Below, one piece after another: positions 34,423 to 42,538 of a DNA stretch of 64,000 bases (the first letter of the stretch is position 1; each line of letters opens with the position of its first letter). The notes under the pieces are model-generated. The model was not told the origin of the DNA. It ran no database searches and saw only the letters and a list, made by a program, of their open reading frames with translations. This stretch comes from JBGTBQ01 sp041749275 (GTDB lineage: Bacteria > Acidobacteriota > Blastocatellia > Pyrinomonadales > Pyrinomonadaceae): assembly GCA_041749275.1 (NCBI GenBank), contig JBGTBQ010000014.1:6426-70425 (forward strand), in the 5' to 3' direction. The position numbers were made by a program, and so were the translations under genes.

Positions 34423-34479
34423 GATGCCGGATGTTAGATGTCAGATGTTGGTTTTGTCTGACATCTAACATCCGGCATC
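34423..34479 (+). terminator. Heptamer-built perfect hairpin between rpoN and hpf
   Basis: A 23-base perfect stem (left arm 34423-34445 from GATGCCGGATGTTAGATG, right arm 34457-34479) with an 11-base T/G-rich loop. Each arm is three heptamers (GATGCCG, GATGTTA, GATGTCA). It could lower expression of the downstream genes relative to rpoN. It is the same heptamer family as the ribD-rsmA region. Confidence 0.75.
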
Positions 34480-34611
34480 CGACAACCGCTTTTTGCGCGG
34501 CGAAAAGTTTAAGTAAGTCACAACTCAAAGCAGAGTCGGTGCGGTCGGGAGGCACACCCAGAAGTCCCCCGCCAGTCTCAAGCGCCCACACCGGCGGAAG
34601 GGGAAGCACTG

Positions 34612-35169
34612 ATGCGGTTCGAATACACCGGGCGACACATGGACGTGACGCCCTCCATCCGCGCGCACGTGGAAGATCACTTCCAAAAGCTCGACCATAT
34701 TTTCGAGAAGTCCTCGACGGCGCGCGCGCACGTTATCATTGATGTCATCAAGAATCGGCACAACGCGGAGATCGTCCTCCACTGGCGCGAGCACACGCTG
34801 ACGGCCAAGGAGACGAACGCCGACATGTACGGGGCGCTCACGCGCGTCATCGGCAAACTCGAAAAGCAGGCGCTCAAGCTCAAGAAGAAGATCATCGAGC
34901 GCAAACAGAGCGCGACGCCCCTCTCGGCCCTGACGCCGCGAGAGACGCCGCGCGCCGCCGACGCCGAGGCAGCGGCCTCCACCGCCAGTACGCAGCCGCG
35001 CATCATCTCGGCTCGGCGCTATCGCGTCAAACCGATGACCGCCGAAGAGGCCGCGATGTCACTCGCCGATGACTCCAACCAGTTCGTCGTCTTCCGCGAC
35101 GCCGACACCAGCCGCCTGAGCGTGCTCTACAAACGCAAGGACGGCAACTTCGGGCTGATTCAGCCATAA
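34612..35169 (+). CDS. hpf: Long-form ribosome hibernation promoting factor
   Basis: 185 residues. The N-terminal domain (about 1-100; FEYTGRHMDVTPSIRAHVEDHFQKL, ADMYGALTRVIGKLEKQALK) binds the 30S decoding region. A Thr/Ala-rich linker is followed by a C-terminal domain (about 125-185; RRYRVKPMTAEEAAMSL and SVLYKRKDGNFGLIQP) that dimerises ribosomes into 100S particles. The C-terminal domain makes it the long form typical outside gammaproteobacteria. GGAAG precedes the ATG. The rpoN-hpf-PTS order is widely conserved. Confidence 0.95.
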   Translation: MRFEYTGRHMDVTPSIRAHVEDHFQKLDHIFEKSSTARAHVIIDVIKNRHNAEIVLHWREHTLTAKETNADMYGALTRVIGKLEKQALKLKKKIIERKQSATPLSALTPRETPRAADAEAAASTASTQPRIISARRYRVKPMTAEEAAMSLADDSNQFVVFRDADTSRLSVLYKRKDGNFGLIQP

Positions 35170-35239
35170 ACGCCGGGCCGGGGTGGAAATTATTCTAAAG
35201 GGACGCGGCGAGACGTTTATCCGCTCGGTGAAGTGGATT

Positions 35240-35245
35240 TATAAT
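35240..35245 (+). promoter_or_regulatory. TATAAT box upstream of the YceI gene
   Basis: TATAAT at 35240-35245 in the hpf-yceI gap, about 140 bases before the coding start. The -35 match is poor. It suggests the YceI gene is transcribed separately from hpf. Confidence 0.4.
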
Positions 35246-35385
35246 CGCCGCGTTCGCTTTTGGGAGGTGTAAAGCAGAAGCCCAATCGTCGGAGAAGGCG
35301 TCTTGGTAATTAAGAGATCAACGCCCGCTCTGACCGTCGGGTTTCCGCTCGACACTACATCAAATTCAGAAGGAGAAACATTCCC

Positions 35386-36009
35386 TTGACGAAAAGAATC
35401 TTGATTGCCGTGCTCTTCGCCGTCCTCCTCGCCGTAGCTCCGGCGCGCGGGGCCGTGACGAAATACGAGATTGACACCGCGCACTCGAACATCGGATTTT
35501 CGGTCCCTATCCTCGGCGGGCTGTCGAGCGTGCGTGGTAAGTTCACCGATTTTAAAGTCGAGATCGTCTACGACGATAAAGACGCGACGAAATCTTCCGT
35601 CAACGCCGTCATCAAGGCTGCGAGCGTTGACACAGGCATCGAGCGGCGCGACGCGCACCTCCGCAACGCTGACTTCTTCGACGTGGAGAAGTACCCGGAG
35701 ATTACCTTCGTAAGCAAGCACGTCGAGAAGAAGGGCAAGCAACTCATCGCGCACGGCACGTTCACGATGCGCGGCGTCTCGAAGGAGATTACGCTCCCGT
35801 TCACCATCAACGGCGTGCAGCCCGCTAAAGACGGCAAGACCGTGCTCGGCGTCACCGCACGGACGACGCTCAAACGCAAAGATTTCGGCGTCAGCTTCAG
35901 CCGTCCGGACGACCCCAACTTCCTCGGCGACGACATCGAGATCGAACTCAGCCTCGTGACTCGTGCCGCGAGCGCAATGAGCGTGGGGGCGCCGACATCC
36001 CCCAAGTGA
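35386..36009 (+). CDS. YceI-family periplasmic lipid-binding protein
   Basis: 207 residues from a TTG start, with AGGAG ten bases upstream; no ATG gives the signal peptide. The signal peptide is ILIAVLFAVLLAVAPARGA. The mature protein starts KYEIDTAHSNIGFSVPILGG, the classic YceI opening, and forms a lipocalin-like beta barrel that binds isoprenoid-type lipids (in the family, polyisoprenoids or ubiquinone precursors). Motifs RDAHLRNADFFDVEKYPEI and KRKDFGVSFSRPDDP are typical. It interrupts the otherwise conserved hpf-hprK order. Confidence 0.93.
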   Translation: MTKRILIAVLFAVLLAVAPARGAVTKYEIDTAHSNIGFSVPILGGLSSVRGKFTDFKVEIVYDDKDATKSSVNAVIKAASVDTGIERRDAHLRNADFFDVEKYPEITFVSKHVEKKGKQLIAHGTFTMRGVSKEITLPFTINGVQPAKDGKTVLGVTARTTLKRKDFGVSFSRPDDPNFLGDDIEIELSLVTRAASAMSVGAPTSPK

Positions 36010-36109
36010 TTTTTGCGGTTGGGTGCGCGGGCGGTAGGCCCGCACATCCGGCATGCGGCGACAACAGTGGCGTGAATCGGTGACAGAGGACTCATTTCAA
36101 ACTCCGTCA

Positions 36110-37087
36110 ATGACCGTGAGCGACTTCGTCGCCCATGCACCGCCGCACCTCGGCCTTGAATTTCTGGCGGGCGAGGATGGCGCCGGCGCGCGCCTGCTCG
36201 ACACGCCGCGCATCCAAAAGCTCGGCCTCGCGCTCGCGGGCTTCGCGCACTATGTCCACGCCGGGCGCGTGCAGGTCGTCGGCCAGAGCGAGATCGCGTT
36301 CCTCGGCCAACTCTCGCCCGACAATCGCCGCGCCGCCATCGGCAACCTCGAATTCGAGAAAATCTCCTGCGTCCTTATCACAAAGGGTTTGACTCCGCCG
36401 CCGGAATTCGTCGCCGCCTGCGAGCGGGCAGCCCTCCCGCTCGTGCAGACCCCGCTCGTAAGCTCGGTCGCCATCAGCGCCGTCGCCGAATATTTACAGG
36501 AGTCTCTCTCTCCGCGCGAGACGCGGCACGGGGTGCTGCTCGACCTCTACGGCCTCGGCGTGTTGATCGAAGGGCATTCGGGCGTGGGCAAGTCCGAATG
36601 CGCGCTCGATCTCGTCGTGCGCGGCCACCGGCTCGTCTCCGACGACGTGATCGAACTGCGCCGCACGGGGCCGGAGCAACTCATCGGGAGCGCGCCTGAA
36701 CTGCTGCGCGAGTTGATGGAGATACGCGGTCTCGGCATCCTGAACATCCGCGACCTGTTCGGCGTCTCCTCCATCAGCGGGCCAAAGCAGATCGGGCTGA
36801 CCATCCGGCTCGAACGGTGGGAGGACACGGAGGAGGTTGACCGGCTCGGCCTCGAAGCCCGCACGACCGAGATTCTCGGCGTCGAGGTGCCTTGCTTTCT
36901 ACTGCCGGTCAGCCCCGGCAGAAACCTCTCGACGTTGGTCGAGACGGCGGTGCGCGTCCACTTGCTGCGCGTGCGCGGCTACAACGCGGCGGGCGATTTC
37001 GCCGCGCGCCACGCCGAGTTGATCGAAGGCGATTATCAAAGTGGAGCCAAACCAACGGCGGAGGGCGGGGCTGGAGATGGTCGTTAA
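36110..37087 (+). CDS. hprK: HPr kinase/phosphorylase
   Basis: 325 residues from the ATG at 36110, which aligns with the usual family start (MTVSDFV...); upstream in-frame starts at 36053 (ATG) and 36080 (GTG) exist and none has a strong Shine-Dalgarno. Phosphorylates and dephosphorylates HPr on a serine. N-terminal domain ends before residue ~130; P-loop GHSGVGKSE, HPrK signature EIRGLGILNIRDLFG, and the C-terminal loop GPKQIGLTIRLERW are present. Overlaps the rapZ start by 11 bases. Its substrate HPr is encoded three genes downstream. Confidence 0.94.
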   Translation: MTVSDFVAHAPPHLGLEFLAGEDGAGARLLDTPRIQKLGLALAGFAHYVHAGRVQVVGQSEIAFLGQLSPDNRRAAIGNLEFEKISCVLITKGLTPPPEFVAACERAALPLVQTPLVSSVAISAVAEYLQESLSPRETRHGVLLDLYGLGVLIEGHSGVGKSECALDLVVRGHRLVSDDVIELRRTGPEQLIGSAPELLRELMEIRGLGILNIRDLFGVSSISGPKQIGLTIRLERWEDTEEVDRLGLEARTTEILGVEVPCFLLPVSPGRNLSTLVETAVRVHLLRVRGYNAAGDFAARHAELIEGDYQSGAKPTAEGGAGDGR

Positions 37088-38060
37088 TAAACGCGCGGCG
37101 AAGCGCGGGGAGAAGGCTGGCGCGCCGGATATCGTCATTATCACCGGCCTCAGCGGTTCGGGGATGTCTTCGGCGACGAACGCCTTTGAAGACCTCGGAT
37201 ATTTTTGCGTAGACAACCTGCCGCTCACGCTGCTGCCGACCTTCGCGCGTCTCGTCCGCCCGGAAGCCCACCACGCGCAACACATCGAGCGGGCCGCGCT
37301 CGTCATCAACATTCGTGAAGGCCGCTTCCTCAAAGAGTTTCCCGCGCGTCTGAAAGATTTGCGCGCCTCTCACCTCAGCGTGCACGTGCTCTTCCTCGAA
37401 GCCTCGGACGACGCGCTCGTGCGCCGCTTCAGCGAGACGCGCCGCCCGCACCCGACGGACGCGGGCGACGGCCTCATCGCATCCATCCGGAGCGAGCGCG
37501 TCGCCATGGACGTGGTGCGCGCGCTCGCCGATCAGGTGATTGATACTTCGGAGCACACGGTTCACACTCTGCGCCGCCTTCTGATCGAGCGCTTCAGCCC
37601 CGACACCGACGCCGCGGCGATGCGCGTGCAGGTTCTGAGCTTCGGGTACAAACACGGCTTCCCGCGCGACATTGATCTGATGCTCGACGTGCGCCATCTG
37701 CCGAACCCGCACTTCGTGCCGGAGCTGCGTGACTTTTCCGGCCATGACCCGCGCGTCGTCAAATTTCTAAAGGCGAGCGACGAGGTTAAAGAAACGATTC
37801 GTCGCTTCGCTGACCTCGCTGATTATCTGTTGCCGCTCTACAATCGAGAGGGTAAGTCATACCTGACCATCGGCATCGGTTGTACGGGCGGGCGCCACCG
37901 CTCCGTGATGGTCGCCAACGCGCTCGCCCGCCACCTGCGGCGCGGCGGCTTTGACGCGACGGCTGCTCACCGAGACGTGAGCAAGACGAAGAGACTGAAA
38001 AGAGAGGCGGGTAAAGTGAAGAAGACCAGCGGAAAGGGCCGGGCGACAAAAGCGCGGTAG
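37077..38060 (+). CDS. rapZ: RapZ-like nucleotide-binding protein with altered Walker A
   Basis: 327 residues from the ATG at 37077, which overlaps hprK; a GTG at 37041 is possible. RapZ proteins bind nucleotides, small RNAs and metabolites, and control glucosamine-6-phosphate synthase in enterobacteria. The N-terminal P-loop reads GLSGSGMSS, with Met in place of the invariant Lys of GLSGSGKSS. The FCVDNLPLTLL motif follows. The C-terminal domain has SFGYKHGFPRDIDLMLDVRHLPNP and GIGCTGGRHRSV, both intact. A basic Lys/Arg-rich tail ends the protein, suitable for RNA binding. The C-terminal domain looks fully conserved, so nucleotide hydrolysis may not be needed. Confidence 0.9.
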   Translation: MVVNKRAAKRGEKAGAPDIVIITGLSGSGMSSATNAFEDLGYFCVDNLPLTLLPTFARLVRPEAHHAQHIERAALVINIREGRFLKEFPARLKDLRASHLSVHVLFLEASDDALVRRFSETRRPHPTDAGDGLIASIRSERVAMDVVRALADQVIDTSEHTVHTLRRLLIERFSPDTDAAAMRVQVLSFGYKHGFPRDIDLMLDVRHLPNPHFVPELRDFSGHDPRVVKFLKASDEVKETIRRFADLADYLLPLYNREGKSYLTIGIGCTGGRHRSVMVANALARHLRRGGFDATAAHRDVSKTKRLKREAGKVKKTSGKGRATKAR

Positions 38061-38075
38061 AATGAGAGCTATCGA

Positions 38076-38543
38076 ATGACGAAAAACTCTGACGAAGAAA
38101 TAGAAGGAGTGACAGAAGCCGCGCCGCGTCGCGTGGGCGGCGTCGTGGTGACGCATGGGCAGGTGGCGACGGAGTTGCTGGCGGCGGCGGAGACGATCAT
38201 CGGCGCCATCGGGCACGTCACCGCCGTCTCCATCGGCTGGCACGACGATGTGGACGCCGCGAGCGACGAGATTGAACGGGCTATCGAGCGTGTCTCCGGC
38301 GGTGTCGGCGTGCTTATCCTGACGGATATGTTCGGCGGCACGCCGACCAACATCGCCTCGATGTTTCTCAAACAGGGCGAGGTCGAAGTCGTGACGGGCG
38401 TCAACCTGCCGATGGTCATCAAGGTGGCGGGGCAGACGGGCGGCGAGACGCTCGATGAAGTGGCGCAGAGTGTGCGCGATCAGGGGCGAGAAGGCATCTA
38501 CCTCGCGGGCGAGTTTCTGGCGGGCGGGGCAAAGAAGAGTTGA
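38076..38543 (+). CDS. PTS mannose-family EIIA-type protein
   Basis: 155 residues. Phosphocarrier domain of the EIIA-Man fold. The phospho-accepting His is in VVVTHGQVATELL, and the TDMFGGTPTNIAS motif is typical. A ~20-residue extension precedes the fold. No EIIB, EIIC or EIID is encoded nearby, so it cannot serve in sugar uptake here and more likely reports the phosphorylation state of HPr/EI to another protein. The stop overlaps the HPr start by one base (TGATG). Confidence 0.92.
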   Translation: MTKNSDEEIEGVTEAAPRRVGGVVVTHGQVATELLAAAETIIGAIGHVTAVSIGWHDDVDAASDEIERAIERVSGGVGVLILTDMFGGTPTNIASMFLKQGEVEVVTGVNLPMVIKVAGQTGGETLDEVAQSVRDQGREGIYLAGEFLAGGAKKS

Positions 38544-38827
38544 TGGTCGAGCGCAGCGTCCTTGTGGTCAATCGTCTGGGGCTGCACGCACGCGCGGCGG
38601 CGCAGCTCGTTCGCACGGCCTCGGCGTTCCAGAGCATGGTGCGACTCGAACGCGCCGACCGGAGCGCGGCGGCGGAAGCCAAGTCAATCCTGAGCGTGTT
38701 GATGCTCGCGGCTTCGCGTGGGACGGAACTGCGCGCGATTGCCGAGGGCGTTGACGAGCGCGCGGCGCTCGACGCGGTGTGCGAGCTGATCGAAAGCGGT
38801 TTCGGGGAACAGCCGAGTGAAGAGTAA
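38543..38827 (+). CDS. ptsH: HPr phosphocarrier protein
   Basis: 94 residues from the ATG at 38543, overlapping the EIIA stop. Carries phosphate from EI to EIIA on the active-site His in NRLGLHARAAAQLV. The regulatory Ser is present in AEAKSILSVLML, the site for the HPr kinase encoded upstream. Both phosphorylation sites are therefore intact. The last codons overlap the EI start region by 11 bases if EI starts at 38817. Confidence 0.95.
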   Translation: MVERSVLVVNRLGLHARAAAQLVRTASAFQSMVRLERADRSAAAEAKSILSVLMLAASRGTELRAIAEGVDERAALDAVCELIESGFGEQPSEE

Positions 38828-38837
38828 ACCAAGCAAG

Positions 38838-40616
38838 ATGGAATCGCGCTGGCACGGCACCGCTGTCTCTGACGGAGCGGCGGCGGGGCGTGTGCTACGC
38901 ATCCACACGGGCGAGCGTGAATACATCTACCGCGTCCGGCTCGACGACGCAGAGGTGGAGCGCGAGGCGCGCCGGTTCCGCGCCGCCATCAGACTGTCGC
39001 GCCGACAATTACGCACGCTGAGAAGGCGCGCCGAACGCGCTCTCGGCGACGAGCACGCCTACATCTTCGACGCTCATCTGCTGATGCTCGAAGACCGTAA
39101 GTTGAGCGATGACGTGGAGATTGTCATCCGCGCCGAGCGAGTCAACAGCGAGTGGGCCTTGAAGGTCGTGACCGACCGCCTGCTCGCCGTCTATGACGAG
39201 ATCAAGGACGATTACCTGCGCGAACGCAGCTCGGATATTGAGGACGTGACGCGCCGCCTGCTGGTCGCTCTGAGCGGTGAGAGCTTGCACGGTCGGCGCT
39301 TGACCGAGGACGCCGTGATCGTCGCCGAGGAACTGATGCCCTCGACCATCGCCGAACTCGATTTCACACACATCAAGGCGATTGCGACCGATATGGGCGG
39401 TTGGACTTCGCATACGGCGATCATCGCTCGCGGTCTGGGCATCCCCGCCGTGGTGGGCTTGCGCGACTTCTATCGTCATTCGCGCACAGGCGATATGGTG
39501 GTCATTGACACGCGCGCGGGCGAGGTCATCCTGCACCCCTCGCCCGAAACTTTCGAGGCTTTCAAGAAAAAAGAGGTAGCGCGCGGCGGCGCCCCTTCGC
39601 GGGCCGTCGAAGAGGAATTAAGAAGTCCGTTGCGGACGCTCGATGGGGTGGAGATAACGCTACGCGCGAACGTCGAACTGCCCGCCGAGTACGAAGGAGT
39701 CGCGCGTTACGGCGCGCGCGGCATCGGTCTCTATCGCTCGGAGTTTTTGCTTACGCAACGGGGAGCCTTTCCAGACGAAGACGAGCAATGCGCCGCTTTT
39801 GAAGAGGTCGGGCGGGTCGCGGGCGAGGACGGGGCGGCGGTGCGCCTGTTCGACCTCGGCGGCGACAAGCACGGCGGCGGGCATGAGGGGGACGGCGAAC
39901 GGAATCCCGCGCTCGGCCTACGCGCGATTCGCTTCTGTCTGCATAAGGAGGACGTACTGCGGACGCAAGTGCGTGCGGTGTTGCGCGCCGCCGCGCGCTA
40001 CCGACTCGACCTCGTGCTGCCGATGATCTCCGACATCACGGAAGTGAGACAGACGCGCTGCGTCATCGAACAGGAGCGAGCGCGGTTGGAAAAAGAGGGG
40101 CGAGCAGTGGGTGCGCTCCGCGTCGGTGCGATGATCGAAGTCCCCTCGGCGGTCATGGTCGCGGAGAAACTCGCGCGTGAGGTTGATTTCTTCAGCCTCG
40201 GCACAAACGACCTCGTGCAGTACATGCTCGCCGTTGACCGTGGAAACGACGAGGTGGCCGGCTGGTTTCGCTCGCTCCACCCGGCGGTTTTGCAAGGCAT
40301 CAGCCGCACGATTCAGGCGGCGCGCGGGGCTACGATCCCGGTCATCGTCTGCGGCGAGATGGCGGCGACGCCAGCCTATTCGGTTATCCTCGTCGGACTC
40401 GGCGCGCACGAACTCAGCATGGCCGCCTCTTCGATCCCACGCGTGCGCCGTATCCTTTCGCACATTGACTCTCAGGTCGCCGCGAGCATCGCGTCCGAAT
40501 GTCTCGACTGCGCGACGGCGGACGAGGTCGAGGAGTTGGTGCGCGTGCGTCTCAGCGAGAGTTGGCCGAATCTCTTTCCGCCGGAAACCTTGCCAGAGCA
40601 AAGAACGAGCGAGTAA
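38838..40616 (+). CDS. ptsI: PTS enzyme I (phosphoenolpyruvate-protein phosphotransferase)
   Basis: 592 residues from the ATG at 38838; a GTG at 38817 adds seven. Transfers phosphate from PEP to HPr. The N-terminal domain has the active-site His in DMGGWTSHTAIIARGLGIPAVVG. The PEP-binding TIM barrel contains GIGLYRSEFLL, LPMISDITEV, GAMIEVPSAVMVAEKLA, FFSLGTNDLVQYMLAVDRGN and the active-site Cys in IPVIVCGEMA. It closes the hprK-rapZ-EIIA-HPr-EI cluster. A 362-base gap follows. Confidence 0.96.
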   Translation: MESRWHGTAVSDGAAAGRVLRIHTGEREYIYRVRLDDAEVEREARRFRAAIRLSRRQLRTLRRRAERALGDEHAYIFDAHLLMLEDRKLSDDVEIVIRAERVNSEWALKVVTDRLLAVYDEIKDDYLRERSSDIEDVTRRLLVALSGESLHGRRLTEDAVIVAEELMPSTIAELDFTHIKAIATDMGGWTSHTAIIARGLGIPAVVGLRDFYRHSRTGDMVVIDTRAGEVILHPSPETFEAFKKKEVARGGAPSRAVEEELRSPLRTLDGVEITLRANVELPAEYEGVARYGARGIGLYRSEFLLTQRGAFPDEDEQCAAFEEVGRVAGEDGAAVRLFDLGGDKHGGGHEGDGERNPALGLRAIRFCLHKEDVLRTQVRAVLRAAARYRLDLVLPMISDITEVRQTRCVIEQERARLEKEGRAVGALRVGAMIEVPSAVMVAEKLAREVDFFSLGTNDLVQYMLAVDRGNDEVAGWFRSLHPAVLQGISRTIQAARGATIPVIVCGEMAATPAYSVILVGLGAHELSMAASSIPRVRRILSHIDSQVAASIASECLDCATADEVEELVRVRLSESWPNLFPPETLPEQRTSE

Positions 40617-40978
40617 AATCGAGGCGCGAGATTCGTTCGTGACCTTATATCTTTGACCTGTTCGTCGCATCATCCGGAGCCTTCTCGCAAAACTTTTCAG
40701 CGGAAGCTCAGAGTCCAGCCTTCCGGCGGCTGCTTAACGAAAAGACGCGCAAAACGTCGTGAAATCTAATGATTGTGCGCGCCTCTGCTTCCGCCGAATT
40801 TTTATCTCTGGCGAGAGATTCTCTGAGAATTGAGCTGGTTTCGTCGTTTATCCGGAATGAGAGCGCGACTGACAACCGCGTTGCGCTCTGGCGACCAACA
40901 TGGGGTTGAGGAGAGGCGATTGCCACTTTCCGCCATGCCCGGCGGCCCGGCTTCGCTCGAGAGATAAGGAAGAGTGCT
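40617..40978. other. Intergenic region upstream of the polysaccharide export gene
   Basis: No gene supported in 362 bases. A hairpin AGAGCGC...GCGCTCT (40860-40866 / 40883-40889) lies in the likely leader of the next gene; no known riboswitch is recognised and no clear promoter boxes are seen. Confidence 0.4.
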
Positions 40979-42163
40979 ATGAGGAAGTTTTTTATTATCG
41001 CTGCGATAGCGCTGGCCGTGTGTGCTCCACGCGCGCTGGCGGCAAACGCGCAAGCGTCGAACATTCGCGTCGGCCCGCTCTCGGAGGAAAAGGTTGCGAG
41101 TGAGGGCAAAGCGGCCCCCGCGCCGAAGAGCGAGAAAAAGGCCGACGCCGACACCAAAGCTCCTAAAAAGGAACCCGCGGACGGTCAGATTCCCGCCGTC
41201 GCTGCTTCGACAACACTCCCCGCCGCCGTTGAACCCAACAAGTCTTCGAGCGCGAGCGACGCGCCCCCGAAAACGAACTCGCCGGTCGTCCCCGTCTCCA
41301 CGCTGGAGAAGAGCGGCGGAATGGAAGCCGGCGGTGACGGAGTGACTTCCAAGAACGCCGGCGCGGACCCGCCCGCGCCAGCACCGACGACCACTAATGC
41401 CGTGACGACGACCGCGCCCCTCACGTCCATCTACCGCATCGGCGTCGGCGACGTGCTCGACATCCGCCTGCTCAATCTTTCGGAGGCGCGACAGTCAACG
41501 CTGTTCACCGTGCTGGCGGGCGGCGTGGTCGAATACCCGCTGTTAACCAATCCGATGAATGTCGCCGGGTTGACAACCGATGAACTGGCCTTGCAACTCA
41601 TCAGCGCACTGCGTAAACGCGGCGTTTACGACAAGCCACAAGTGCGCGTGAGCGTGCGCGACTATGCGAGCCACGCCGTCCTCGTCAGCGGCCTCGCGGG
41701 CGACCCCGGCACCAAGATTCTGCGGCGCGAGGCGATCCCGCTCTATGTCGTCGTCGCCGAAGCGCAACCCAAGCCGGAAGCCGGACGCGCCATCGTCATC
41801 TCACACTCGACAGGTAAGACGACGAGCGCGGACTTGAACGACGCGGCGGCGATGAACATGCTCGTCCAGCAGGGCGACGTGATCAATCTCGTCGTGCGTC
41901 CGCGTGAATTTTTCTACGTGGGCGGCGAGATAAACGCGCCGGGCCAGAAGGATTTTCACACCGGGATGACGTTGACGCAGGCGGTGCTGGCTTCGGGTGG
42001 CGTGACGCGGATCGCCGCCGGACGAGTGAAGGTCTCGCGTCAGGGCGACGACGGGCGGCTCGTCTCCGTCGAATACAACCTGAAGGAGATTGAGGACGGG
42101 CACGTCCCGGACCCGAGCATCAACGCCGGCGACCGCATCGAGGTCGCGCGCGGGAAGAAGTAA
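40979..42163 (+). CDS. Polysaccharide export (Wza-like) periplasmic/outer-membrane protein with SLBB domain
   Basis: 394 residues; GGAAGAG precedes the ATG. The signal peptide (FIIAAIALAVCAPRALA) is followed by a long Ala/Lys/Pro/Thr-rich linker (about 25-145). The polysaccharide-export domain starts at YRIGVGDVLDIRLLN and includes YPLL(TNPMNVAGLT). An SLBB domain (EFFYVGGEINAPGQKDFHTGMTL, ALASGGVTR-like) ends the protein. It should form part of an outer-membrane secretion channel for capsule or exopolysaccharide. No lipobox is evident at the signal peptide. It is followed after 375 bases by a TPR/DUF11 surface protein. Confidence 0.88.
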   Translation: MRKFFIIAAIALAVCAPRALAANAQASNIRVGPLSEEKVASEGKAAPAPKSEKKADADTKAPKKEPADGQIPAVAASTTLPAAVEPNKSSSASDAPPKTNSPVVPVSTLEKSGGMEAGGDGVTSKNAGADPPAPAPTTTNAVTTTAPLTSIYRIGVGDVLDIRLLNLSEARQSTLFTVLAGGVVEYPLLTNPMNVAGLTTDELALQLISALRKRGVYDKPQVRVSVRDYASHAVLVSGLAGDPGTKILRREAIPLYVVVAEAQPKPEAGRAIVISHSTGKTTSADLNDAAAMNMLVQQGDVINLVVRPREFFYVGGEINAPGQKDFHTGMTLTQAVLASGGVTRIAAGRVKVSRQGDDGRLVSVEYNLKEIEDGHVPDPSINAGDRIEVARGKK

Positions 42164-42538
42164 ACAGGAGCAGACGGCAGGAGCGGGAGGTGGACGAGAG
42201 GGGCGGGCGGCAGAAAATATCGAATTTGAAAAGAGGACTTTCATATTCGAGCTTCAAGCTTTGAGTTTCCAGCGCGACAGCTTTTCACCTGCCTCCTGCC
42301 CCTGCCGTCTGCTTCTTTTTTTACCGGCTCCCTGTTTTCGACTCCGGCCCCCTGTTATTATCTTCTGCCTTCTCCCACTTGATATCGTTCTTGCTCCACA
42401 CGGACTGACGCTGTATTATTCTGCCCGGCAAGTTTCACTGATGCCGCCGGGGCGCGTTCGCCCGGCTGTTCTCCCGGCGACCCGTTTCGTTAAGAACAAT
42501 TCGCACCAACTCGCACCTGCCCGTCGGAGGAAACGAAC
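42164..42538. other. Intergenic region with degenerate inverted repeat
   Basis: 375 bases without a gene. A/G-rich text after the stop (AGGAGCAGACGGCAGGAG..., about 42168-42195) is complementary to CT-rich text at 42284-42316 (CACCTGCCTCCTGCC...), giving a long imperfect stem reminiscent of the heptamer arrays. CT-rich DNA continues to 42380. The leader then ends in GGAGG ahead of the next start. Confidence 0.55.
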
